DNA of 64,000 nt from Linnemannia hyalina (Eukaryota; Mortierellomycota; Mortierellomycetes; Mortierellales; Mortierellaceae). Positions 23,764-35,568 of the stretch are shown here, in pieces. Below the pieces are notes generated by a model. It ran no database searches, had not been told where the DNA came from, and saw only the letters and a list, made by a program, of their open reading frames with translations. Position numbers and translations under genes: made by a program. Numbering within the stretch: the first letter of the stretch is position 1; each line of letters begins with the position of its first letter. Location: positions 1,236,501 through 1,300,500 of the forward strand of contig JAHRHY010000016.1 of NCBI GenBank assembly GCA_019671135.1, written 5' to 3'.

Positions 23764-26069
23764 TTACTCTAATATTGGGTCATCTGCTTCTTCGATAGCC
23801 TCCCATTGCTGTTCCAATAATGCCATGTCGTCTTCTTGTAGCTCCTCGGCGAGGTTCAAGTCGCTCTCTTGATCAGCGTCGACCTGTTCAAGAAGATGGT
23901 CTTGATTCGGGGACCTGGGGTGTTTGGAGGATCTTCCTTTAGATTCGGATACGGTATTGATGAAGGCGTTTGTTGCTGAAATCTCTTGCTGCTGTTCTTC
24001 CCGTTGTACGTTCTTGGATACCGTTCCCTGATCATCTGCACCTGCATCACCACTACCACCAGCGCCAGGAGGCGACAAAAGGCCAAGCTTCTCTTCCATA
24101 TCAACCCAATTGAACTGTCCACAGGTCTGGCCCATCTTCGACCCAGCCGCATAACACATATAAAAGTAGCGACCATAGTTGGCCTTGTTCTTGAAGACGC
24201 AGCGCAGAACCATGGCGACACCACATTTACAGACGGGGGTTTCCTGGGGTGAGAAACCTTCGCGACGGAGACGAAATGTAATGTTTATACGCGCTGTGCC
24301 ACTTTGATGTGGAGTAGAAGTGTAGATATGGGTTGTGTTAGTTAGTAGATTTCGGAGAGTTGAGCGATGAGGGTGAGGATATGTTGGGGTTCATGAGGCG
24401 GATCAGTGGGGTTACCTGATGGGGTGAGGAGTTACGGTAGGCTGTGGCGGGACTTCATGTTTCCATTCCTCTTGCTGCCCATTCAAAAAAAGTAGAGAGA
24501 AGTCAGGTGCATTGATAACTACTATAAGTATCCCAGAACACCTCACAGCCATAGCCAAAAAAAAAAAAACGAGATATCATATCTCACCATAGGAGGCCAC
24601 ATAATACAAAGACTATTATGCGGCAGGGCAATACTAATCAGTTGCCCGGCAGTATCGGGGTGTGTAGCATCCGGGATGACTTTCCGTATCCGGAAGAAGC
24701 GAGTGACGCCTAGTGTGAGGGATCCGATTGTTGGGCGGGGACCGAGGTAAGTCAGTTTGTCGGCATGGAAGCCGACGGATTCTTTAGAGTGTGCGTAGTG
24801 GTTCACTGCGGCGACATTGCAGTTCCAATCTCCTTGAACTTCATATGGGTGGCTACGAGTAGTGGTAAGGTAGGGGTAGGGTAGGTGGGTTGATGGTGTG
24901 AGATGAGAGGAGAGTAAAACGAGGGTCATAGCTCGACTGCCAATTGTTTCGCAAAGTCAAAGAAGGAGATCTTACATGTCCCTCTCCTTGCGCAGCTCAT
25001 TGACAATCCGCCTCACAACCAACTTGGCCTCCTCCATTTCAGGCAAAAACCGTCTCGGTGGATCCTGTTTCTTGCCATTATACGTCCACCCGGCAACCTC
25101 CTCCATATCATCATCCCGTTCCGCAAAATAAGAAGTCTTGTGAGGGGACTCGACCATCCTTTCGAAGAGCCACCAACGGTTTCTATTCCAGGTTTCAGAG
25201 TCGATGAGCATGGCTTTGAGGAGCCGGTTGGCGAGGTCCTTGTCGAGGACGTTGAAGATGAGGGTGCAGGGGCACTGTTTGGCGACGTCTTCAGGGCTGT
25301 AGAGGATTAAGGGTTTGGGTGGTTTGAGTTTTACAGCGGGTGTTGAAGAAGAGGGGGTTGTGTCGATAGAGTTGGCGGTGGGGTCGAAGGTGAGGGGAGG
25401 TTCTTTCCAGCGGAGTCGATCGTTGAGCGATGGGAGTGAGGGAAAAGTAGTCTCGTTGGATGATGAAGGCGCATCGACAGAGTTGTTATTGTTGGTGCTA
25501 CTGCTACTGTTATGCTGATGACTAGGAGCGGGGCTAATCCCTGGTTTGAAAACGGACAACGAAGACGGCGTTGGCATGAAGGCCGATAAGCGGGGCTGGA
25601 TCAGCTTCTGCTTCTTCCTTGCTGGTGTTGATAGCGAGGATGAAAAAGGAGTCGATTTGGAGGTGGACAGCGTGTTCGAGTTGCTGTCGGTGTCTTGGAC
25701 ACTGCTGGAGTTATGACTGAGGATCCAGGGGATAGCTTGATCGAGCTCGCCGCTGGAGGTTTTGAGGGCCTCGCAGAGGACGTCGCCGGGGGTTGATTCG
25801 AAGATGGAGAAGAGTGTTGCCATTTTGAAGTCCCATTCCTTGTCGTTCTGGTCGTTGTTGTTGTCGGTGTGGTTGGCGTTATGGGTGTCACCATGGGTGT
25901 TACTGCTGGTGTGAGTGATTGTGTCATTGCTGTCTGTGGCACTGCTGGTACGTGGGGAAGGAAGGTTAATTGACGTAGACGAGGGAGAGCTGGAATGAGG
26001 AAGAATGTTGTTATCGCTGTGAGCCTGCTGTGGTTCGTTTACATTCGAATGCATTGAGTGGTGAGCCAT
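23764..26069 (-). CDS. CUE-AlkB-GRF fusion: Fe(II)/2-oxoglutarate dioxygenase
   Basis: AlkB-family enzymes oxidatively remove alkyl groups from DNA or RNA bases. Four exons (26069-24976, 24852-24588, 24474-24416, 24301-23764) give 1956 nt and 651 residues. A low-complexity N-terminus leads to a CUE-like helix bundle (about 83-120, MATLFSIFESTPGDVLCEAL ... IPWIL), which in other proteins binds ubiquitin. After a Ser/Asn-rich linker with a basic KKQK patch comes the AlkB core. Iron ligands are H394 and D396 (FHAD) and H459 (WKHEVP); 2-oxoglutarate arginines are R477 and R483 (RINITFR). A GRF zinc finger follows (C497, C499, C522, C533, with GRYFYMC), usually a single-stranded nucleic-acid binder. 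The tail is acidic. An in-frame upstream ATG at 26132 would add 21 residues. Confidence 0.88.
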
Positions 26070-26483
26070 GGGTGTGTATGTATGTGGGTGAGTGAATGTC
26101 GAGGAGCAAGGCAGGTGAGACGAAGGGAGCATGCGAATGTGCACAGTGGTTGGGAGTGAATGAATGTTGAGGGGATGGACGAAGAGGATGGAGGGAATTA
26201 TTCGAACCCTTTTTTTGCGAGCTACTTGAAGTCGTGCGCCACCAAAAAGAAGCAACAGCGACAATCTGTCAGGTGATACAGTATGTGTAGTAAATACGAT
26301 GACAGCCATCGATTATGAGCGGAGTTGAAAGGTGGGCAAAGAGGCGCATTGCTCTCTTCTGCCTCTTTTTCATGGCATCTCTTCTTTCCTTCTTTTCTGT
26401 AATCCCCTACTTTCACATCAGCACTCGCACAAGAGACAACAACAACAACAACAACAACGACATTAACCAGGCAACAGCAACAA
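26070..26483. promoter_or_regulatory. Shared divergent promoter, AlkB fusion and 1497-aa orphan
   Basis: Only 414 bp separate the starts of two genes transcribed away from each other, so they probably share control sequences. An AAC-repeat leader lies just before the plus-strand start (about 26435-26460). No specific binding site can be named. Confidence 0.45.
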
Positions 26484-29400
26484 ATGACATCCGCAGACAA
26501 TGACATCGACTCCGGTGCCTGCTTCCAGACCTTCCGCTCTCGCCTAGGCTCAGGACACGGTCTCGTGCGCATCCCCGCTGTCCGCCACCCCATCCACGGA
26601 CACCTGTACATCATCTGGTCCGACATCCGGCACTGTTTCCCAGGAGTAGCGCGCATCCAATTCGACAACATCTATGTCCCCATGTTCAGAGACGACAAAT
26701 CCCTCCTCCGGTAACGTCCTTTTCATTCGTTTTACTCAGTCCTTTTGTTTTCTGATTTATTCGCGTTATTGTCTCTATGATAAATTGATTATTGGCATCT
26801 GTCGCCTGACTTGACAAACTCTGGGCGCGTTTTTGTTCATATTCTTGAATGTATTTATAGTGTAAAGCCGCATGGAATTCATTATCACGCAGGCATTGTT
26901 CTGGATGTTATCTACGACGACATGGTGTCCTCCCCCTCGGTCAAACAATACAGGAAACAGCTTTCATCCCAGTCCGTACAGGAGCCCGTTCAGCAAGGAG
27001 GATCTCCTTTTGTTCCAACTACACCCACTGCTGTTCCTGTTGACTCCAGACTCACTGTGGCAACCGCGACTGCCCTTGTCCCGGCTACTTTTCAACCCGA
27101 GCATCCGCACCCAAAGGATTCTCGACAGCCAGCTTCTACGACGCGCCAGATCTCTCAGGAACATGAGCAACCCCGGCAGTATACCCATCAGTCAAAGACC
27201 ACTCAGGAACCCAGCCACGTAACCTCGTCTCGGCGGTCTTTCACGACTCCTCAATCAACCCTGAAGTTCGGTCTCCCACCACAGCAGCGCAAGCATGAAC
27301 AACAGCAACTAGAACCTGCTCCCCCGACGTCCACCCTTGGTACCTATCGCGAGATTCGCAATATTCGTCAGGCTCGAGGCATTGCCACATACCCTACCAT
27401 GCCAGGTGTCACCTCCCACTCTGTCCCTTCCTCCCGTTCATCCTCCGTCTGCTCCGCTACCGATGGCCTCGACATTCGCAGGAGCACTCGCGACATCACT
27501 TGTGCTTCCTCGACGCCCATCGGGATGACGACAGCCTTCACAATGTCCGTGCCCTTGCCGTCTCAAATCGCAGCAGCAGCAGCGGCGGCAGCTTCTGTGA
27601 AACGATCAAGAGAGGACCACAACTCCGAGTATGATCAAGAAGGATCAGAATGTGAAGACGAATACGATGATGCGGATTATGGCGAGGACGACGAGAAAGG
27701 GTCCGTTAAGTATATGAAAGGCGAGGATTCGGGAGATGACGATGGCGACGGCGGGGAGGACGAGGACGAAGATGGAAGGATATCAAAGGAGGAAAACGCG
27801 GGAGACGGCGATTCAGGCAAAGACGTTGGAGACTACGTGGATGATGTCTCGGGTGAAGATCTAGGGGATGGCGAGAGCGATAAAGATGGCCACGGCGACG
27901 AGTACGAGACTCCCCCCAGCGAGAGCGAGCACGAGGATTTGTTAGATCCAAACGGGAATGCAGCCGATCAGTCCAAGTCCGTGGATATTGCAGTCAAGGG
28001 GCTCAGTCTCGTCAACAAACTTGATCGCCTTGTTGAAAGCAGAATGGCCCTCACGAACACGACCATGGCCTCGATTAGCTCGCCCGCCGTCATCGCCATC
28101 GCCAATCGAATTCAGTCAGGACCGGCTTTATCATCCGTGTCTGTCATCGACATGACTCAAACACATCCTGATGTTGACACCGATCTTACTACATGGGATA
28201 GGCGCGCCGCCATCGCCGAAACCATGCGTGTCTATTCGACCAAGACCCAGCCGTTTGTTCGCCCACCCCGACAGGGTCCACTCACCATCGAGGATCTGGT
28301 CGAGCATCGCGTCAAGAACGTATTGATGAAGCGACAACGCTGGATCGAGGCCGCCTGCCCGAGATTCTTTTGTATCCTTCCGACGTCTGACGATGTCGCT
28401 TCTAGGGCTGCCGTGACCCCAACTAACTGGGACCCCTCCACCGACATTGAAGCCACCCCGTTAACCATGACTCTTGCCAACCCACTCACATACGCACCTG
28501 ACCCCAGCGCGGCCGACTTTCACTTCTTTTTCATTTGTGACTGTTGCGACGTTCCGGGATATGAGGAAGAGTGGTTCCCACATGGCAGTCTCCATGAAGG
28601 TGTCCACAACTACGATCTTACCCTCGGCGTGGTCGATGACATGGTCCCAAAGTATGGCGAATACATCATGGGTGTTCTCGAGATGCTCAAGTATGGAGTC
28701 TACATTAACAATCGCCTCAAGTTCCCTGCCCAGACGGATGCCGATGTCCAAAGACGTCTATCCGTTGCCATCGAGTTCTTGGAGTCGAGGAACATTCTAT
28801 CCTGTGCCAACTACTACTCCCAAAATTTGGCAGTACTAGAGAAGGACCCCTCTGGTGCTGCTCTTCTAGCTGGCATGACCCCGATCGAGCCCCTCTCAAA
28901 GACGATGACCAAGGTCTTGGCCCGTCGATTGGAGATGACCCATGTGCCATTGTTTGAGGGCATGAGCCCTTACCGGACCAGAGAGGGCGATGTCCGTTGG
29001 GTATGCCTACCTCATTGGTACGGCATGTCCCCTCAGGAGGAGTGGGCGGTTTTGAACAAGTTCAAGGACAACAGTCCGTTCATCAAGAGCGAGTACCATA
29101 CCAACCTGGCGACCTTCCGCGCTGTCGCCATGAATCGAGCCAAGGCACAAGAGTTTTACACACTGGCCGGACGGATGACGACCACCTGCGTCTTCCGCTT
29201 GTTCAACGACTTTGACATGAACTCGCAGGACGAGGCGCACCTCTGCGAAGCGGTGGAAAAGTTTTCCGCCGCATGTGTTCACATCACGGTCCGCCCCAAA
29301 ACTGGTGTTCACGACGGGGCCATGCACGGGTTTGCCAAGGGTTACTGGACCATCACCCTGGCAGCACTCGGAAACGAAAAACTGGAAGGATTCCGACTAG

Positions 29401-31127
29401 TCCAGGGGACAACCGACGAGCCGCCAAACTTCCGAGCCCATTATGAGCGATCGGACCTGGAGCGCTCCACCTCCAACGTTGTGGCCCTGTTGACCCGGAT
29501 GAAGCGAAGCAGCCACAACAAGAGATTGAATGTCACTATTGTGGTCACCGACATCGATCGCGCCGTGAACACCATCCGTCGGCATGTCAAGGGTCTCCAT
29601 CACTTTTCCAAGCTCATTCTTGCGACGGATTTCACCTACAACGAGGTTCAAGCTCGATTCGCGAGACCAGGAAGCACTGTTCCTGGATGCGACGTGGAGG
29701 ATATGGACTACGAGGGTGATTTGGAGTCGTTTTTTGTGCGGAGGGACGGGTGCGACACGATCAGGTACACCTGCATCGGGATGCCGGACAACCAGTTTTT
29801 GATGTCGCGAGCTTTGACGACTGTCCAGATGGCGTTCTCATTGATGCGCGACCGCGCCAAGGTTCGGGAGCTGATCAAGCACAGCAAGGCTCTCAACTCG
29901 CTCACGCTTCAAAACTCTACTAGGGATGACCCTAGCCAAATCTACGAGAGTCTCAAGGCTTTATTGGCGAGTCACCCCAGCCTTCAGGAGCTGTCTGTTC
30001 AGCATCGCCAAGGCAGCAGCCGACCTTCGAACTTTATCTGGCTCTACCCCAACGACTTGACCAAGATGAGGGTCCATATGAGCTTTGGACTGGGAGCCAA
30101 GGTCCGAGCCATGTTCCAGAAGTATGCCACGTCAATCGAGGAGTTGACGGTTGAAGGGATCGAGTCTGCGGATGCTGCTGTGTTTGAAAAGTCGATGAAG
30201 ACCAAGAAGGGACCACTCAAGCTGCGCCGTCTGGTTCTTCGAGGATTGCATCTGTGGGAGCCGCTTGCCCTGGAGGAGCTCAAGAAGGTTATCTTGCGCC
30301 TCCGCATTATGGAGGTGATCGTCTCGGGTGGCATTGAAGACCAGGACGATTTCCCACCTGAAGGGCTGGCAGGCACCACCCAAGTCGTGCCTGTGATCCC
30401 TAGGGCGCGCAAGGGCAAGGGCATGTCAGTGTCGGCCCGAGTTTCGATCTGGTTCGAGTTTATCTTTGCCATCCGAGGCTGCTTGACTGGTATCAAAATG
30501 CGGGGAAAGGCGACTGCACAGCTGGTCCTCATGCTAGGAACCCGTTTGGAGGAGTCGATCCAAATGCCGCTGCTGAACGAGCTGAATCTCTCTGCCGATT
30601 GGAAGGTATCGTTGCTCCACTACCCGTGGATCGAGCGACTGGTCGAGTACAAGAGTGAGTCGAAGCGTTTCCCACAACGACCCGTCGCCAAAACTGAGGA
30701 GGTCAAGGCAGAGAGCGAGCCCAAGCGTCGCTTGCCACGCTCAGTCGCAGTAGTTGAAGTGGCCAAGGTAGCCAACGCGAATGTGAACTGTGGAGGGCTG
30801 GGCGCACAACCGATTAAGATAGTGGCCTTGCTTGAGTTTGAGATTTCACAAATCCAGATTCTGGACAGCGAGTGGGAGCGGCTGCTCAAGCATCTAGATC
30901 TTTACCATCTGCGCGAGTTCTTGATCCGCCAGCCCAACCCTATGGGCTCCAAGACGCTGGCCGCGATTGTTGACCAGATCCCCCAGGGTAGTCTACTGGA
31001 GAGGTTTTCGATTGATGAAAATATGGGTCTGGGTCGCGATGATGTTATTCTCCAGCACCGGCGGATCAGGGAGATGACTGGAGGAAACGTTACCATTATG
31101 ATTAACGGCTACATTGTTGCTCCTTAA
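26484..31127 (+). CDS. Large orphan protein of 1497 aa with acidic centre and LRR-like C-terminus
   Basis: Two exons (26484-26710 and 26861-31127) join across a GTAACG...TAG intron in matching phase. Residues about 12-110 form a compact domain (SGHGLVRIPAVRHPIHGHLY, then VKPHGIHYHAGIVLDVIYDD). Next comes a Ser/Pro/Gln-rich region, then a strongly acidic Asp/Glu/Gly zone at about 345-460. The long remainder is well-folded-looking, with a Cys-containing FHFFFICDCCDVPGYEEEW motif near residue 630. In the last 450 residues leucine-spaced segments (LNSLTLQN, LQELSVQH, IEELTVEG, LRRLVLRGL) recall leucine-rich repeats. There is no signal peptide or membrane segment. I do not recognise a named family. 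The intact long frame argues for a working gene. Confidence 0.85.
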
Positions 31128-31318
31128 TGTACCTTTTTTCATCGTCTCCAAATACATAATTTTTCATTTGAAGGTGTTGTGTCGTGTGGTTGCTTGGGCA
31201 AATATGATCCCGGTGAGGTCTTGCGAGTCTGGTGGAAATAGTAACAAGAGTGAGAGGGACATTAACTAATGAGGATCTAGCAGGCTGAGTTTTGGCACGG
31301 TGAATGGCTGACTCGCCC

Positions 31319-31709
31319 TCATCCCTGAGGGGAGTAACTGGGGCCTGTTGGTTGAAAAGGAGGAGGGGGGTGGATGTCGAGTTCTGACTTGTTGAGTTTG
31401 ACAAAGGCAAGAACGGCTGCTATTGTGATCGTCAAGAGGATGGCGAGTTCGTCGACCTCCGCTTTCTTTCTTGATGCATCGTCCAACGTCACAGAACCCC
31501 TAGGAAGGTTGGCAATCCAGTATGCCTGTTCAGCATCTTCCTCTTTTTTTATTATTATTATCATCGTGCTCTTGGTCGTTCACCTCTTCACCCACATCCC
31601 ACTCGACCCCCAAAATTCCCTTCATTCCTAAAGCAAAGAGGCAACAGGGAATGAACTTACCTTTGTCGGGTTGATTCTGGTGCGTGAATGGCGTGGTTAC
31701 AAAGACCAT
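31319..31709 (-). CDS. Small single-pass membrane protein, 90 aa
   Basis: Two exons (31709-31661 and 31542-31319) join in phase 1 through a GTAAGT donor and an AAAG acceptor, giving 90 residues. The N-terminus is MVFVTTPFTHQNQPDK. A polar segment (YWIANLPRGSVTLDDASRKK) precedes one hydrophobic stretch (LAILLTITIAAVLAFVKL, near residues 53-70), and the tail is Pro-rich and short (PPPPFQPTGPSYSPQG). It resembles small tail-region membrane proteins of the ER or mitochondria, but I cannot name it. It lies convergent to the 1497-aa gene, with 191 bp between stops. The AAAG acceptor is unusual, so the splice is less certain. Confidence 0.6.
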
Positions 31710-32953
31710 GGCCCGAAGGCCATCTACGAGTGGTCGTGAGAGGTGAGAGGCGAGAGTGGAGGCTATTGGGGTAAGAGGATCGCAAGCAGAAAAGGTGCTG
31801 GGTGCAGTGTGTGGTGGGAAAGAGAGAGAAGGATGAGACTAAAAAGGAGATACGCTCGTTTGACGATCAAAACTAAAAACGCGTTTGTGAAAAAAGTATC
31901 TTAATTCAAATGATACGATATGTGGTCAGTCATTGTTTAATATTCGATAACGGATGCTACGAATGTTCACGTCCGTGTCAATGCCCATATCTATTTCCAT
32001 GGCTATCACCACGGTCACGACCACTCCTTCTCGACTTTTGATCCCTTCGTTTCCAGTCTTTTGTCTGTCTTGAACTCGCCATTCTTGTCGAATCTGGTCC
32101 GCATTCCGATGAACATCCTAGGAACATAAAAAAAAAATGAAAAAAGAGAAAAAATGAAAGTTTACATGAGAGCCTGGAATATTAATGATATTAAGGTACC
32201 ATTGAAAAAAGATAATAACATGTATCGAAGATGCGTTGTCTAGGGTCGTGCATGATATCAAAGAACTCTGCATGTTCTCGCCATCAATCATTTATTTTTA
32301 CTTCGCCCTCCACCCAGACGAGATTCCAAACATAGACATAGCATTTACCAATCGTCTCATCGTAATCCCATTCGAGAGTACAATTCGGACAGAGGACGAT
32401 TTTCGTTGACGAAAGAAAAAAGGTTGTTGACAAAGTATGACTATTTGATGGATTCAACCCTCCCGTATTACACAGCGTTGAGAAAAAGAAGCTTTTTGCA
32501 ATATAAGAGACGCCTCACTCTTTAATGAGAGACGCCTCATTCTCTCAGAAAGTGTACTATAGTAGCAGAGGAGATGTGTCTGAACATGAAAGTGATGGGA
32601 TATACACAATCATCAGATATGATCCGATGGTGCCTGGTGCCTGAAAACAGATGAACAACAAGGCCCGAGAAGAACAGCAAGAGAAGGGTGGCGGACAAGT
32701 GCAAGAGGGCACAGACATATGATGCGGTGGTTGGCAAAGGAGAGTCAGTTTATGATACTGTCACAAGATAAGAAAAAAAGGATGGCCAAAGAAAAAAATG
32801 GAAACTAATACGTCCGAAGCTGCATAGCTGTTGGCGGCTTAAGTTTTAGAAGCAATGAAGCTAAAGGCGTCGACGGGATCCAGTATTGACATCTTTCTCT
32901 TCTCTTCCTCAGCGTACTTCCGCCAACACACAACAACAACCATTGCCAACAAG
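31710..32953. other. Intergenic region, partly occupied by a duplicated fragment
   Basis: About 32050-32340 matches, in opposite orientation, a sequence at 37895-38090 and is listed separately. The remainder (31710-32050 and 32340-32850) has no supported gene; the final 130 bp are the likely leader of the kinase gene, rich in ACA/CAA triplets. Confidence 0.5.
32050..32340 (-). repeat. Dispersed fragment, minus-strand copy
   Basis: Read on the minus strand, this copy and the plus-strand copy near 37895-38090 share CTCGTC.GGGTGGAGGG.GAAGT, then GGTACC(T/C)TAAT.TCATTAATATTCC, then TTCCTAGGATGTTCATCGG.ATGCGGACC and onward, with indels. The shared part spans a putative intron (GTACC to CCTAG). 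Possible peptide readings just upstream include LCPNCTLEWDYDET and MHDPRQRIFDTC. It is probably a remnant of a duplicated gene or element; I cannot assign a family. Confidence 0.55.
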
Positions 32954-35007
32954 ATGAACTCCACTACCACCCCCTCCTCATCCACTGCTACCACCTCCCC
33001 TGCCTTTATCCCACCCTCTCCTTCCACTACCACTCCCCCTGCCTTTATCCCACCCTCTCCTTCCACTACCACTCCCCCTCCTGCTCCTACCAGCTCGTTA
33101 ACTTCCCCAGAGACCTTTACCATCGGCATGGGTGAGAATGGCAACCCAGACACCAAAGACATGAAAGCCGTCGTCAAGTCTGTCCTTAGCAACCGCAACA
33201 ACGGCACTGACAACAACCCCATCAACAACAACTGCAACAGCAAAGACAACAACGACAACCACAACGGCAAAGACAACAATCACAACCACAACAGTAGCAG
33301 CAGCAACAGTCAGAGCAGTTTGAAGCGAAAGGCTAGCAGTCAACCTCTTGCTCGCCCCCCACAACCAGCCCCAGCTAAGGCACCATGTTCTTTGCCCGTA
33401 TGTTAAGAGACGGAAACGGATGATAACTCATGCTCTGGCTAACAGACAGCGTAATCGTTTTTTTCACACGGTGGTTGTATTATTAATGGATAAAAAAATG
33501 CTAACGTCGACTTGATATCGCCCAAATTTGACCCACATAACATTTCTAGAAATACTACGATCGCAAAGTGCGTTACAAGTACTTGGAGACTCTAGGCACA
33601 GTAAGTTAATGAGCTATAAGCAACCACAAATCATGGTGGCAAAGGATAGTGTAAGCGAGAATAATTATGCTGACAGGGTATCAATCCAATGGCATTGTTT
33701 AGGGAACTTTCTCCACTGTGTCCAAGGTGGAGAGACTTCAGGAAGGTGGACTTTTCGCGATCAAGACCATGTCGTTGGACAACATGTACATAGTATGTTT
33801 GTTCAACATGATGCACTTTGACGGCGCCGAATTACCAAACCTACTTTGTTTTTCTGTCGCCGATAGGAAGCGCAAAAAAATGGACTTACTTCTCCTTTTT
33901 ACAATTTAGTTCTATAGTGAGACCGTAAAGCTGCAACAGTTCCCCCATACAAACATCATTGGATACGTCAGTTACTTTCGGTACAAGGATCTCTTGCACA
34001 TGGTCCTTGAATTGGCGAGCCATGTAAGACACTTTGCTTTATTGCGATGAAGGTGATAACGATGAACCTCAGTCCACTATTATTCCACGGTTTCTCATTT
34101 TCTAATCCCCGTACGTGCTCTGCATGTCTAATTAATAGAGCCTTCACGACGCAATCGTCAACAGATCCATCGACAAGACCACGTTTCTCGAGTACACGAC
34201 GATGATCGCCGCTGGAGTTTCACACCTGCACAGGAACAACATACTCCACGGTGATATAAAACCTGCCAACATCCTCATCACCAAACAGAACGTGGCCAAG
34301 TTGGCAGACCTAGGCGGAGCGATGGACATGACCAAGTAAGTGTAATACAATAGGAATTGGAATCTGGTGATGCAAGAGTAGCATATCTGCCATGAGTCAG
34401 TTCCACTAACATGGTTGTTTTTGCTATTTCTAGGAAGCCTGAGCGCGCGGTCGGGAGCTTGAACTTTCAGGCCCCTGAGGTGACGGCGGAGGGCAACTAT
34501 GGGCTGCCGGCCGATATTTTTTCATTCGGCCGCACCCTGCAAGCAATGATGACATACACGAGCATGCCGAAGTAAGTGTCTTTTTCTTGTGAATTGTTCT
34601 ACTGGCTTTTTTGGACTTGGCTAAAATACGACCGCATAGGCTTATCCATTGACTATTTCCTTCATCTGTGCAATAGGAACGAGGCCTTCCTGAGCTTCGC
34701 GGCACGTTTCTTGAAATACGAGCCGAACCTGCGGCCAACTGCCGACAACATCCTGAACGAGCAGTTTTCGGCGTTGCATCTGGAGGAATTGCTGGAGGAG
34801 GAGGAGGTTGTGGTGGAGGTGGAGGAGAAAGATAATGAGGTGACGAAGGAGAAAGGGGTTAAGGGCGAGAGGAAGGAGGAGAAGGAGGGCGAGAGGAAGG
34901 TGGAGGAGGAAGTAGAGAAGGAGGAGGAGAAAAATGAGGAGGAGAAGGAAATAGAGAAGGAAGTAGAGAAGGAGGCGGAGAAGGAGAACGACGAGAAGAA
35001 AGCTTAA
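32954..35007 (+). CDS. Serine/threonine protein kinase with disordered ends
   Basis: Seven exons join in consistent phase: 32954-33397, 33550-33600, 33703-33792, 33910-34023, 34139-34335, 34434-34571 and 34677-35007, giving 454 residues. The N-terminal 148 residues are Thr/Pro- and Asn/His-rich, with a 39-nt direct repeat encoding AFIPPSPSTTTPP twice. The kinase core begins with the glycine loop LGTGTFSTV (163-171), lysine K186 in FAIK, and the catalytic loop HGDIKPANIL with D272 and N277. The metal-binding motif is DLG (D290) in place of DFG, and HGD replaces HRD. An activation-segment end FQAPEV is present. The last 75 residues are a Lys/Glu repeat tail. The ATG at 32954 has A at -3; an in-frame ATG at 32855 would add 33 residues. 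The substrate is unknown. Confidence 0.85.
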
Positions 35008-35256
35008 TATCATACAGCTTAGCGGACCAGAAAATCACTTGCATCAATATAAACCCGATCTTTTCTGGCGAAAACATATTGTATTGGAAACTTGACAAGT
35101 TGCTCATGTTTACCACAAACGCCACCCTGATAATATACTAAAGGAAAAATGCGAGGTGCATCCAACAAACTTATGATGCCGTGTCATTTCCGAGCAGTCA
35201 GCGTCGCACTGTGAAAAAACAAAAGGCCCCATCGCAGCAAGTTCATATGTGAATCG

Positions 35257-35568
35257 TCAGTAGTCGAGCCTCTCTTGCACATCTTCCATTCTTGGCTGGG
35301 ACAGTATGTATTCGAGATGATCAGACATGGGAATAAGTAGAAAATAAACACACAGTTGCCATGGCTCCATTCGCACAGAAAGACACTTAGAATGAAGGCC
35401 ACAAGTAATACTCGTGCTGGCCAAAACAGCCAGTACAAAGTTGACGTTCTTCTCATCCTTCACCTTGACCTTGAGTGCTGTACCGCGCAACTCCAGTACG
35501 TGAAGCGTGAATGACAATGAGAGTCGTGCCGAACCAGGAGGAAGGTGTTTGTTAAAGAGGAAATTCAT
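35257..35568 (-). CDS. Possible small protein, 103 aa
   Basis: An ATG-started minus-strand frame encodes MNFLFNKHLPPG, then an amphipathic stretch (LSFTLHVLELRGTALKVKVK) and a moderately hydrophobic segment ending in EDVQERLDY. Composition is protein-like, but I see no family or promoter evidence, and no second copy to test it. Treat as unproven. Confidence 0.3.
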   Translation of the reverse strand: MNFLFNKHLPPGSARLSLSFTLHVLELRGTALKVKVKDEKNVNFVLAVLASTSITCGLHSKCLSVRMEPWQLCVYFLLIPMSDHLEYILSQPRMEDVQERLDY

